This document shows positions 1 to 7,837 of a stretch of DNA of 64,000 nucleotides, one piece after another; the stretch's first letter is position 1, and each line of letters starts with the position of its first letter. The stretch is from Paraeggerthella hongkongensis (GTDB lineage Bacteria > Actinomycetota > Coriobacteriia > Coriobacteriales > Eggerthellaceae), in the NCBI RefSeq assembly GCF_003340345.1, contig NZ_PPTQ01000009.1, positions 80,915 through 144,914 on the forward strand. The letters run 5' to 3'. The notes beneath the pieces were generated by a model. It was not told the DNA's origin, searched no databases, and worked only from the letters and a program-made list of their open reading frames with translations. A program made the translations under genes and the position numbers.

Positions 1-84
1 AGTTATTAGTGCCGTAAAAATTGGAACGGCCGAATAAGTCAGCGATCCTTTGAGAACATCTTTAATCCCGAGCAAACGAATCAC
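1..84 (-). CDS. Probable polysaccharide flippase (Wzx-like), N-terminal fragment
   Basis: The 28 codons from a GTG at 84 to the window edge are open and read MIRLLGIKDVLKGSL followed by a hydrophobic stretch (YSAVPIFTALIT). That is how polysaccharide-transporter flippases usually begin: a short amphipathic lead, then the first membrane helix. A GGAG lies just upstream of the GTG. The start overlaps the end of the Wzy-like gene by 23 bases, which fits the tightly overlapped operon. The gene runs off the window. Position after the polymerase gene supports a lipid-linked oligosaccharide exporter, but 28 residues cannot prove the family. Confidence 0.5.
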   Translation of the reverse strand, partial: MIRLLGIKDVLKGSLTYSAVPIFTALIT

Positions 85-1411
85 GCTCCGTAAAATTTCT
101 AGCACGTGCGATCTCTTCGCCCTTGACAAAGCCTCCCTTTGAGAACAAGTGCAAAAAGGCGTAGACGACTACCACTTCGAAAAGAACCCAATCGAGACGC
201 CCAACATTAAAGAAATAGATAGGAGCAAAAATACTCATCGGAATCAAACACGGACTAATAACGCGAAGGAAATAGTAAGACTGAGAGTATCTCTCGATCT
301 TGCTCATCACCAAACCAAACAGGTATGAAGCAACCGGAGCGCCCCAGAGTCCAAACTCAATAATCAAGTTCCATGCAAAGCTGGTATATCTCGCAATTCC
401 CTCAGTAAGCGTGCCGTCTACAAATGTTGGATCGGCGATCAAAGGAATGCTGGCACTATTCAAAAGCTTGGACAGAGGTCGCAGCGTGTTGGTAAAGGGA
501 TACAGTTGGTCAGGCATATAAACATCCCAAAATCCTGCAAATACAAATGGAGCTTCACCTAAATAATCACAGAAATCATAAAATGATTCGACAGCACCGT
601 TTGACGAGTAATACAGATCAAGCCAAAAAGGCTTAAGCCACTGATCACCTGGCATAATTTCAAATTTCGTTAACGGCGTGTTGTAAATGAGTTTCGTTTC
701 CATCAACTGAACGAAAACAACAAGCAACACAATCCCTGCAACCATAACTATCATTTTGGTCAAGAGAGATGAGACTTTTCCTGCATCTACAACTTTTCGA
801 ACAGCAGAACTCCTCCTGTTCTCAATAACAAAAAACAAAACGAAAGCTACTGCAATAGAAAAACGAGACCCTTGCAGCAGCGCAAAAAGACCGACGGTCC
901 AAAACGCACAAATCACTAATCTCTCGAGCCTTTTAGGCCATCCAGAGTTATCCGCGCGCATAAACAAATACGACACGGTACCAAGCTGCATTGAACTCAT
1001 TAGTATTTGGTCCAGCATCGTTCTGCCAGTTTCAGCGTATTCATAATACGCACCGCCAAACAATGTATAAGATGCGCCATAGTATCTCATAAGGCTCACG
1101 GTCTCAATCACGAAGGAAGCAATCGAGATAATACTTAACGTGATTAAAAATCTACGTGCACCGATTCCTAGGTAGAAGCTGCGATAAATCAACGGCTTCT
1201 TTTGAAGTACCAGACCCCCAGATCGCATGCCCGCATACAGCAAAACAAAACATGCGATTAGATACAAAATTGCATTGCCGTCATATACACGCCACTGAAA
1301 AGGACCGAAGCAAGATATAAACCAACAAGCCAGCGTTGAGTACAAAAAAATTTTTGATATCGGAAAGCGCTTGCCAAATGAAAACTCACGCTCCTGGTCA
1401 ACCTTATTCAC
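62..1411 (-). CDS. Oligosaccharide repeat-unit polymerase (Wzy-like) membrane protein
   Basis: This 449-residue protein is almost wholly hydrophobic, with roughly ten to twelve predicted membrane segments, a large central loop (about residues 235-330) and a charged C-terminus. That layout is typical of Wzy/O-antigen polymerases, which join lipid-linked repeat units outside the membrane; the family has little sequence conservation, so the call rests on topology and context. It starts with GTG and overlaps the end of the upstream gene by eight bases, so translation is probably coupled. Base composition is AT-richer than the chromosome right of about 5 kb, as for its neighbours up to about 4.7 kb, which suggests acquisition of the distal part of the operon. 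An O-antigen ligase is the alternative. Confidence 0.7.
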   Translation of the reverse strand: MNKVDQEREFSFGKRFPISKIFLYSTLACWFISCFGPFQWRVYDGNAILYLIACFVLLYAGMRSGGLVLQKKPLIYRSFYLGIGARRFLITLSIISIASFVIETVSLMRYYGASYTLFGGAYYEYAETGRTMLDQILMSSMQLGTVSYLFMRADNSGWPKRLERLVICAFWTVGLFALLQGSRFSIAVAFVLFFVIENRRSSAVRKVVDAGKVSSLLTKMIVMVAGIVLLVVFVQLMETKLIYNTPLTKFEIMPGDQWLKPFWLDLYYSSNGAVESFYDFCDYLGEAPFVFAGFWDVYMPDQLYPFTNTLRPLSKLLNSASIPLIADPTFVDGTLTEGIARYTSFAWNLIIEFGLWGAPVASYLFGLVMSKIERYSQSYYFLRVISPCLIPMSIFAPIYFFNVGRLDWVLFEVVVVYAFLHLFSKGGFVKGEEIARARNFTERDSFARD

Positions 1412-2711
1412 GGGCAGTCCTCACGAGATAGGACCTTAGAGCATTTGCAACATGCTCCGGGGTGCAATCGTTCATATTCTTGTCGGCAATAAAGTCAGCT
1501 TTAAACAATTGTTTTAGTAAATCGCGAACAAATATCTCATTTGGATAGCTCCGTTCAATCGGAAGATTCAGCGAATCTTCCGAAAGAGAGCTGACGACAT
1601 GGATGTTCGGATGCAAATCCGAATAATAGTTCCGCTCAAGAGAGATGACCCTCTTGCCTCGTATCAAAGCCTCGACTCCAACGGTTCCATTATCGACCAG
1701 AACAGTCTCAACTCTTTCAAGAATGGCATTGCTGTTATCTAAAGGGTGAACTAATTGAACATTCGATAATTCAGACAACTTACGATAGAAATCCAGACGT
1801 CGTTTTCCATACATAGCCGGATGCTCTTTGACAACGAAATTAATATTCGCAGGAGAACTATTCAGTATATTCAAAATGTATTTTTCATAGCCAAATTGCG
1901 ATATATCACGACAAAAGTAATCCGTAGTTTGCTCGGGAACATAGTGCATAGGCAAGTAAACTGAGCTTGAATCTATTCGTACTTCATTAATGCTGCAGAA
2001 GTAACCATCATAGTTCTTGCAATACAAATCAAGAAAACGAGAATCCCCAACTAGTTTCGTACCATACTGCTGATTGTCCCAATCACGCTTTACAGCGCGC
2101 AAAAGAGGATTGTACACAGATTCGATCAAACGCCTGCGCAAATAGTATTTACGTACATCCCTAGGCCCTAACTTCACATGGCCCACCTCAGAATCAGGTA
2201 AATAATATTTATCGAGTAGTTGCTTTGTTATCATCGAAACTTCTTCATTGGGAACCTCATCGCGAACAACAACCCCCTCGCCATAAAGCGTGAATTTCGC
2301 GTATCCCCCCAAAAAGGATCCGACAAATGAAATCGTCCGGACACCATATTTTTTTGCAAGACGAGCGCAAATGTCTTGCACATGACAATCGATAGGATGC
2401 AGCAACACATAGTCGAAGTTACCAACCTCAAACAGCTCTCGCATCCAACCCCATGTTGCTTTAACTATCCTTGTGGCATCCTGAAAACTCAACAAGCGAA
2501 GATATCTATCGCGGCATACTATGTCATCCAGCAAGCTGCCAGGCAAATCATCGAGACGTTCTGCCCCCATTGTGTAACTACCTTGCCACAGATCACCACA
2601 ATCTTTAAATTCTGAGAAAGAGACGATTTCGAGGTCGTCGCCAAACGTAAGCCGGGCGAGATCAAGATAAAACTTTTTAGAGTATGGCCTGACGTGAATT
2701 AATGCCTTCAT
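1404..2711 (-). CDS. Capsule-synthesis family protein (KpsC/KpsS-like glycosyltransferase)
   Basis: A 435-residue soluble protein. The C-terminal half carries the pattern of the capsule polysaccharide synthesis family: LPMHYVPE (253-260), VVKEHP (293-298) and NGTVGVEA (341-348), followed by KRVISLERNYY. In known members these motifs line the nucleotide-sugar site of Kdo-type transferases; which sugar is moved here cannot be read. The N-terminal half resembles the first Rossmann domain of a GT-B fold (HPIDCH near 105). It lies three bases after the acyltransferase gene and overlaps the polymerase gene by eight, so it belongs to the operon. AT-rich like its neighbours. A polysaccharide-modifying transferase is likelier than a capsule-anchor enzyme, since no Kps export genes are seen. 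Confidence 0.65.
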   Translation of the reverse strand: MKALIHVRPYSKKFYLDLARLTFGDDLEIVSFSEFKDCGDLWQGSYTMGAERLDDLPGSLLDDIVCRDRYLRLLSFQDATRIVKATWGWMRELFEVGNFDYVLLHPIDCHVQDICARLAKKYGVRTISFVGSFLGGYAKFTLYGEGVVVRDEVPNEEVSMITKQLLDKYYLPDSEVGHVKLGPRDVRKYYLRRRLIESVYNPLLRAVKRDWDNQQYGTKLVGDSRFLDLYCKNYDGYFCSINEVRIDSSSVYLPMHYVPEQTTDYFCRDISQFGYEKYILNILNSSPANINFVVKEHPAMYGKRRLDFYRKLSELSNVQLVHPLDNSNAILERVETVLVDNGTVGVEALIRGKRVISLERNYYSDLHPNIHVVSSLSEDSLNLPIERSYPNEIFVRDLLKQLFKADFIADKNMNDCTPEHVANALRSYLVRTARE

Positions 2712-2714
2712 GAG

Positions 2715-3215
2715 TCACCTACATTTTTTATATTTAATCGGTTCGACGGTCATTTGCGGCTGAAAACGAACAAGGGAGTTGTCAGGAATCGAATCGGAAA
2801 TAACGCAATTTGCTCCAATAACACAGTTCGAACCTATTTTCGCTCCACGCAAGACCACGACATTTGAACCCAGCCAGCAGTTATTTCCTATTTCAATTCC
2901 TAGGGCAGTCGACCCTTGTTCGCGAATGGGAACACCAGCTCGATTAAAGACATGGTTGCTGTCGTAAATCTTCACTCCTTCAGCAAACAAGCAGTCGTCC
3001 CCTATAGAAACTGAGTCGAGTACATCTATCGAGCAGTTATTATTAAAAAAACAGCGATGCCCGATGGTGCAATGAGCATCATCGGCGATCATCAAACCCC
3101 AGCCCTTTCGAACACTAAGACCTCCACCTACGTTCAAACGCCCCAAATACAGAACCCTATACCAAGCAAGCACGATTATCGTTCTAAAATGAAACAGCAA
3201 TTTGCGAATAAACAC
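2715..3215 (-). CDS. Hexapeptide-repeat acyltransferase (left-handed beta-helix)
   Basis: A 166-residue protein with imperfect hexapeptide repeats from about residue 45 to 150 ([IV]G-x4 turns such as IGHRCF, IGDDCL, IGNNCWLGSNVVV, IGSNCVIGANCV), the signature of trimeric left-handed beta-helix O-acetyltransferases of the WcaF/Maa/serine-acetyltransferase group. SNHVF near residue 90 holds the likely catalytic histidine. A short hydrophobic N-terminus may attach it to the membrane. Its ATG overlaps the stop of the upstream GT4 gene. Expected role: acetylation of a sugar of the repeat unit using acetyl-CoA in the cytoplasm. The acceptor is not predictable. Confidence 0.8.
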   Translation of the reverse strand: MFIRKLLFHFRTIIVLAWYRVLYLGRLNVGGGLSVRKGWGLMIADDAHCTIGHRCFFNNNCSIDVLDSVSIGDDCLFAEGVKIYDSNHVFNRAGVPIREQGSTALGIEIGNNCWLGSNVVVLRGAKIGSNCVIGANCVISDSIPDNSLVRFQPQMTVEPIKYKKCR

Positions 3216-4327
3216 TAAAGAACTCCGGTCTCTTTGTTTACTGCCCTCAAATACTCACGCTCGAGTCGTTTTGCGCATAAAGTAATATCGTACGGATCAA
3301 ACCCAGGGGCGTGCTTAGCTGCACATCTCGCTTTACTCGACAAATGTCGAATATCATCAACCCAGGCATCCACATCATTCGTCGAATGGAATATGCAACT
3401 ATCGCTAACCGCAACGTCACGAGGAACAGCATCAGATAACACACAAGGAAGCCCGGATTTCTGAGCCTCTAGTGCAACCATCCCGAATCCTTCGTACAGA
3501 CTCGGCAAAAGAAACACATCAAAGGCAGAGTAGATTTTCGCTATATCACGTCTTTGACCAGCGAAGATGCATCTATCCCCAACATGAAGCGCATCCGCCA
3601 TGTTTTCAATTTTTTTCCGCATAGGACCATCACCAACAAAACAGACGTACATATTTATGTTATCTGCTGTGGCTTTCTGTAGAAAATCCAGAAAAAAAGA
3701 CTGGTTTTTCTGCTTAACGAATCTTCCAACAGAACCGACTAAAAGAACACCCTCCTCAACGCCAAAATCTTCCCTAAGGCTTTTTCTCGACTCAGGATCA
3801 AAACTAAATGATCGGAGATCAATTCCGTTGTTGACCACTTCAAACTGACGATTTCCGAACAGCCAACGCCCTGCATGCTCGCTACAAGCAAACAAGTGCG
3901 TCGCATACTTCGACGAAAATGGTTTAAGTAAATTCTTGATAATATTTCGACCAAATTCACCCTTTCCGGAAGTTGAATGAGAATGAGCTATTCGAACCGG
4001 AACTTCTACTTTTTTCGCCATGCGCAATGGGAACACAGAAAGTGCATTTAAATGTGAGTGGACCACATCATATTGCCCTTTTCGCAGAACCTGATACATT
4101 TCCCTGCTATAAGCTCCTAATCGTTGATAAGGAGGAACCTTGATAATGGAACCACCAAACATTTCAATCTCATCCCTTGGCACGTAAGTTGAATCTTCAT
4201 CAATCAGAAAATCAAACTTAAACAGATTTTGATCCATGTTTTGGCAATAATTCAGGACAACAGCCTCGACGCCCCCACCGACCATCTTTCCCATAATATG
4301 CGCAACGCGAATACGAGTTTTTTTCAT
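3215..4327 (-). CDS. GT4-family glycosyltransferase (distal copy)
   Basis: A 370-residue GT-B glycosyltransferase. The N-terminal domain begins RVAHIMGKMVGGGVEAVV (7-24), a glycine-rich acceptor-side loop; the C-terminal domain has GSVGRFVKQKNQ (198-209) and the EX7E motif in EGFGMVALE (279-287), which binds the nucleotide-sugar donor. It is plainly paralogous to the GT4 encoded at 5124-6233 (shared GKMVGGGVEAVV, VPPYQ, LSVFPLR, PVRIAHSH, LPSLYEGFGM), but written in AT-richer DNA, so it looks like a diverged homologue from another strain's cluster rather than a recent copy. It follows the broken sugar-transferase gene by nine bases. Donor and acceptor are unknown. Confidence 0.85.
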   Translation of the reverse strand: MKKTRIRVAHIMGKMVGGGVEAVVLNYCQNMDQNLFKFDFLIDEDSTYVPRDEIEMFGGSIIKVPPYQRLGAYSREMYQVLRKGQYDVVHSHLNALSVFPLRMAKKVEVPVRIAHSHSTSGKGEFGRNIIKNLLKPFSSKYATHLFACSEHAGRWLFGNRQFEVVNNGIDLRSFSFDPESRKSLREDFGVEEGVLLVGSVGRFVKQKNQSFFLDFLQKATADNINMYVCFVGDGPMRKKIENMADALHVGDRCIFAGQRRDIAKIYSAFDVFLLPSLYEGFGMVALEAQKSGLPCVLSDAVPRDVAVSDSCIFHSTNDVDAWVDDIRHLSSKARCAAKHAPGFDPYDITLCAKRLEREYLRAVNKETGVL

Positions 4328-4336
4328 TCAAACAAC

Positions 4337-4990
4337 CTAAACAGAATTAAACAGATGTGATACGGATCGGTTTCCCTGGGCAGTCAAAACACAGCCAACG
4401 GTTTGAACAGTTAGTTTAAAATCAGGCAAAACGCTACATTCCCTGATGTACAACAAATCAAGATCAACCCACTCGTCGAACGTAATAGAATCGCGATTGC
4501 GGAGAGCCTGCCAATAACAGGTGGCTCCAGGTTTCACTAGAAGACGCTGCCTCTGATAATCACTATAGGCAAGCACCTCACGAAGCAGAACATGCCTAGG
4601 CCCTACAACAGAGACATGTCCCAAAAGGGCGTTTATAAACTGCGGCAGTTCATCTAGGGAGAGCTTGCGAAGCCACTTGCCAACGCGAATAATCCTGGGA
4701 TCTTCGGCCATCTTGAACACAGGGCCAGTCTTTTCGTTAAGCTCCTTGAGCTCGGAAAGCTTCTCTTCGGCGTCCACGCACATGCTCCTGAACTTCCACA
4801 TCATGAAGCGCTCGCCGTTCTTTCCGACGCGCTCCTGCTTGAATAACACGGGGCCGGAGGGATCGTCGATTTTGATCGCGACGGCGATGGCAGCGTAGAG
4901 CCAGCAGAGCGGGACGAGGACCGTCGCACTGAGCACGATATCGAAAGCGCGCTTGACGAAGCGGTAGGCTCAGCGCTCCTCGTCGATTCG
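4337..4990 (-). pseudogene. Initiating sugar-phosphate transferase, second copy, broken at its 5' end
   Basis: From about 4990 downwards the DNA aligns with the intact transferase gene at 6240-7109: it reads RIDEER, then a stop where the intact copy has tryptophan (TGA at 4970-4972), then AYRFVKRAFDIV and the rest of the bacterial sugar-transferase domain through LSLDELPQ and LLVKPG. The N-terminal 80 or so residues of the intact protein are missing. The remaining 199-codon frame could only start at a GTG at 4936 inside the membrane helix, with no visible ribosome site. The 5' third is GC-rich like the chromosome, the 3' two thirds AT-rich; the change falls near 4740-4800, inside a conserved stretch, pointing to homologous recombination there. 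Residual function cannot be ruled out because the catalytic core is intact. Confidence 0.75.
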
Positions 4991-5127
4991 TCGCCCAACC
5001 CGTCGTCACGGATTGCGAGCTCCCAGTCCTCAAAACTCTGGAAAACAATCGACTTCACGCTGTCGATAAGGTGTTTTCGTTTGGGCCTATAAACGCCCAT
5101 CGCTACGCTGACGCGGGGGGTGCTCAT
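4988..5127 (-). pseudogene. GT2 glycosyltransferase, 5' fragment
   Basis: An ATG at 5125-5127, overlapping the stop of the upstream GT4 gene in an ATGA, opens a frame reading MSTPRVSVAMGVY, then DSVKSIVFQSFEDWEL and a DDG. This is the standard start of a family-2 glycosyltransferase (first beta strand, then the DD of the nucleotide-binding loop). After about 45 codons the frame runs out of GT2 sequence and passes, out of frame, into the second sugar-transferase copy. The rest of the GT2 gene is gone. It is the left-over of a gene that once followed the GT4 with translational coupling. Confidence 0.75.
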
Positions 5128-6233
5128 ATCCGTACTCCCTCATATAGCCGCAAGTAGAAGGCCTCCAGCTTTTCCGACGCATTGTCGATGTCGAAGGGTT
5201 CGAATGCCTTGCCCGCCGCGTCCTTTCGGTCTCCGCCCTCGAACTGCGCCCAGATCTCGCGAGCCCATGCATCGGTGCCGCTCTCGAGTGGCAGCAGCCT
5301 GCAGCTATCCGTAAGTACGACCTCGGGCGACACCCTGTTCGACACGACGCTCGGCACGCCAGCAACCTGCGCTTCAAGCAAAGCCATGCCAAAGCCCTCG
5401 TACAGCGACGGCAGGACGAACACGTCCATGCCCTGGTACAGGTGGCTCACGTCGTCCACTTGCCCGAGGAAGCGCACGCTCTCGGCAAGGCCCATGCTGC
5501 ATGCCATCTTCTCGAGCGGCTCTCGGAGCGATCCGCACCCCGCGATGATGAGCATCGAGTCCGGATGAGCTGCGTGCATACGGGCGAACGCGTTGATGAG
5601 AAAAGCCTGGTTCTTCGTGCTCTCCATGCGCCCCAAGTTGCCCACTACGCAACAACCGTCGTCCACGCCCCAGGCAGCGCGCACCTCGGCCCTCGAGACG
5701 GTGTCGAAGCGAAACCTGCCCAGCTCGACGGCGTTTGGGATCACGGTGAAGTCCGTGTTTTTGCCGAAGAGCCACTCGCCGGCGTACCTGCTGCACGCCA
5801 CGCGGTCGGTCGGGTAGGCGTTGGTGAAGGGGCGAAGAATCAGCTTTATAAGGTTACGTTTGATCTCGCCCTTGCCCATGGTCGCATGGCTGTGGGCGAT
5901 GCGCACCGGAACGCTGGCCCTCTTAGCGACGCGCAGCGGGAACACCGAGAGGGTGTTTATATGACTGTGCGCGATGGAATAGCTGTTCTGAGCAAGCAGC
6001 CCGCCCAGCGCCTTCTGGTACTCACCCAAGTGCTGGTAGGGCGGAACCTCATAGAGACGTCCTCCAAGGCCATCAATCTCTTCAGCTGACACGACGGTCG
6101 AGTCCGAGTCGATGATGAAGTCGAACTGCACCCGCTCGCGGTTTATGTGGCGGTAGTAGTTCATAACGACAGCTTCCACGCCGCCGCCGACCATCTTCCC
6201 TATGACGTGCGCAACCCTTACCGGCTTCTCCAT
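5124..6233 (-). CDS. GT4-family glycosyltransferase (proximal copy)
   Basis: A 369-residue GT-B enzyme with the same plan as the copy at 3215-4327: RVAHVIGKMVGGGVEAVV at the N-terminus, GNLGRMESTKNQ near 200 and EGFGMALLEAQ near 280 with the EX7E donor-site acid pair. It starts seven bases after the sugar-transferase gene and ends in an ATGA overlap with the GT2 remnant. Composition matches the GC-rich chromosome. It probably adds the second sugar to the undecaprenyl-linked primer made by the neighbouring transferase; the sugar is unknown. Confidence 0.85.
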   Translation of the reverse strand: MEKPVRVAHVIGKMVGGGVEAVVMNYYRHINRERVQFDFIIDSDSTVVSAEEIDGLGGRLYEVPPYQHLGEYQKALGGLLAQNSYSIAHSHINTLSVFPLRVAKRASVPVRIAHSHATMGKGEIKRNLIKLILRPFTNAYPTDRVACSRYAGEWLFGKNTDFTVIPNAVELGRFRFDTVSRAEVRAAWGVDDGCCVVGNLGRMESTKNQAFLINAFARMHAAHPDSMLIIAGCGSLREPLEKMACSMGLAESVRFLGQVDDVSHLYQGMDVFVLPSLYEGFGMALLEAQVAGVPSVVSNRVSPEVVLTDSCRLLPLESGTDAWAREIWAQFEGGDRKDAAGKAFEPFDIDNASEKLEAFYLRLYEGVRI

Positions 6234-6239
6234 GGATGA

Positions 6240-7109
6240 CTAACTCCCCTGCGCCGTCAGCACGACCCCGACGGTCTTGACGACCTGCTTCAAGTCAGCC
6301 CAAATCCCGCACTTCTTGATGTAGAGCAAGTCCAGGTCGACCCACTCGTCGAACGTGATCTTGTCGCGATCCAAGCGCGTTTGCCAATAGCACGTAATTC
6401 CGGGCTTGACCAGGAGCCTCTGCTTTTGGCGCTCGGTGTACTGCGTCACTTCCCTCGGCAGGCAGGGGCGCGGGCCCACGATGGAGATCTTCGATGAGAA
6501 CACGTTGATGAACTGGGGCAGCTCGTCCAGCGAGAGTTTGCGTATCACCCTTCCCACGCGCGTGATGCGCGGGTCCTTGGAGATCTTGAACGCCGGACCC
6601 GTCTTCTCGTTGAGCTGCAGCAGGTCGTCCAGCTGCCCTTCCGCGTTCACGTACATGCTGCGGAACTTCCACATCATGAAGCGCTCGCCGTTCTTGCCGA
6701 CGCGCTCCTGCTTGAAGAAGACGGGGCCGGACGGGTCGTCGATCTTGATCGCCATCGCGATCAAGGCGTAAAGCCAGCAGAACAGGACGAGGACCGTCGC
6801 GCTGAACACGATGTCGAACGCGCGCTTGGCGAACCGGTAGGCCCAGCGCTCCTCGTCGATGCGGCGCGCGGCTTCGTAGACCTCCGGGTCGGGCAGGCCC
6901 TCATCCCCAACCCCCGCGCTCGTCCTTACATAACCGCGATTATCAGACTTTTCGTCGAGCGGTTTGCTCGTATTCGCGTCGGAAGCCCCCGCTTCCGTCA
7001 CCTCGACGCACCCGGCGACAATCCCCTCGCTTGCAAGCACAGCCACTCCCCCATCGGCTAGCGTCTCTATTGATTTGTCAAGATCGTTTTTGAACAATTT
7101 CCAATCCAA
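6240..7109 (-). CDS. Initiating undecaprenyl-phosphate sugar-phosphate transferase (monotopic PGT)
   Basis: The last 205 residues form a bacterial sugar-transferase domain: membrane helix RAFDIVFSATVLV, IDDPSGPVFFKQERVGKNG, MMWKFRSM, KLSLDELPQFIN with the Asp-Glu dyad used in catalysis, PRPCLPREV and LLVKPGITCYWQ. Such enzymes move a sugar phosphate from a nucleotide sugar to undecaprenyl phosphate, the first committed step. The N-terminal 80-90 residues are acidic, low-complexity and unlike the family. The longest frame starts at a TTG at 7109, inside the antiterminator gene; a GTG at 7040 preceded by GGGGGAG is an equally good or better start. An intact copy here makes the second, broken copy downstream redundant. 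Confidence 0.88.
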   Translation of the reverse strand: MDWKLFKNDLDKSIETLADGGVAVLASEGIVAGCVEVTEAGASDANTSKPLDEKSDNRGYVRTSAGVGDEGLPDPEVYEAARRIDEERWAYRFAKRAFDIVFSATVLVLFCWLYALIAMAIKIDDPSGPVFFKQERVGKNGERFMMWKFRSMYVNAEGQLDDLLQLNEKTGPAFKISKDPRITRVGRVIRKLSLDELPQFINVFSSKISIVGPRPCLPREVTQYTERQKQRLLVKPGITCYWQTRLDRDKITFDEWVDLDLLYIKKCGIWADLKQVVKTVGVVLTAQGS

Positions 7110-7590
7110 CTTTGACGGTTTTCTTTCTGCCCATAATCTCGATGTCCAAGTAGGCCAACCGCTTGTGACGGTCGATCTTCTTGATCAAACCCGTCTGATG
7201 CATAAGCGGGCCGTTGAGGATCACGATCCGGTCGCCTTCTATCACGCCACTCGAAAACTCGATCACGCGCTGATCGGGTTTCGTGAATGCGTTGATGAAG
7301 GCAACTTCCTGATCATTCAGGGGAATGAACACATCGTTGTTGGAAAGAAGTCGCGTGAACTTGGGGATATCCCGCAAAGCGACTTTCAGCAAATTCGGTT
7401 TATCGGTTACTGCAAATATATACCCAGGGAGCAGCACCTCTTGCGATGTGCGCCACTCCCCTTTGATGCGTTTCTTCACCTCGTATCGAGGTATGAACGA
7501 TTCTTCGATAAGGCTCGGCTCGACGAGCTTTTGCATCAAGTCAAGCACGTGCTTTTCCTGGCCACCGATGGTTTGCACAACGTACCACAT
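7078..7590 (-). CDS. loaP: NusG-like processive antiterminator, LoaP type
   Basis: A 170-residue NusG paralogue. It begins MWYVVQTIGGQEKHV, the NGN-domain start in which the tryptophan/tyrosine pair is typical, has LLPGYIFAVTD near residue 60, and ends with a KOW segment (EGDRIVILNGPLMHQTGLIKKIDRHKRLAYL). The ATG at 7590 is chosen because GGGAGGTGG lies just upstream; a longer frame to 7719 adds only non-NusG sequence. LoaP proteins travel with RNA polymerase on long polysaccharide or antibiotic operons and act through small leader hairpins. Its position between the CpsB phosphatase and the glycosyltransferase genes, in their orientation, fits control of this operon. The start of the next gene overlaps its end. 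RfaH/UpxY-type is the alternative. Confidence 0.82.
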   Translation of the reverse strand: MWYVVQTIGGQEKHVLDLMQKLVEPSLIEESFIPRYEVKKRIKGEWRTSQEVLLPGYIFAVTDKPNLLKVALRDIPKFTRLLSNNDVFIPLNDQEVAFINAFTKPDQRVIEFSSGVIEGDRIVILNGPLMHQTGLIKKIDRHKRLAYLDIEIMGRKKTVKVGLEIVQKRS

Positions 7591-7762
7591 GCCACCACCT
7601 CCCGGGCAAAACGGTAAAGACATAGCTTCGCCCCGACCTTTCGACCGAAGGCTACAACAACGATATGTTCTCCTGATTGATCCGGAACGCGCTCCCAGCG
7701 ACGATCCCGCTTTCCTCAAGATATGGCAGCCGCATCAGCGCCCAAGCGCTTCGCAGCCGATT

Positions 7763-7822
7763 GCCGCTTTTGCGGCGGTTGCAGTTTCCTGCTGTTAGAC
7801 CTCCCTTTTCAGGAGAGCTAAC
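7763..7822 (-). promoter_or_regulatory. Three consecutive hairpins in the leader before the LoaP-like gene
   Basis: In the 247-base gap between the phosphatase stop and the antiterminator start the transcript can form three stem-loops in a row. The first (7822-7794) has a GTTAG/CTAAC stem extended by TCTCC/GGAGG. The second (7792-7781) is GCAG-GAAA-CTGC with a GNRA loop. The third (7776-7763) is GCCGC-AAAA-GCGGC. None is followed by a convincing U-run, so they are not simple terminators. They could be a recognition site for the antiterminator or an autoregulatory leader; this is inference. Confidence 0.5.
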
Positions 7823-7837
7823 GGAAGGAAGCTGCCC

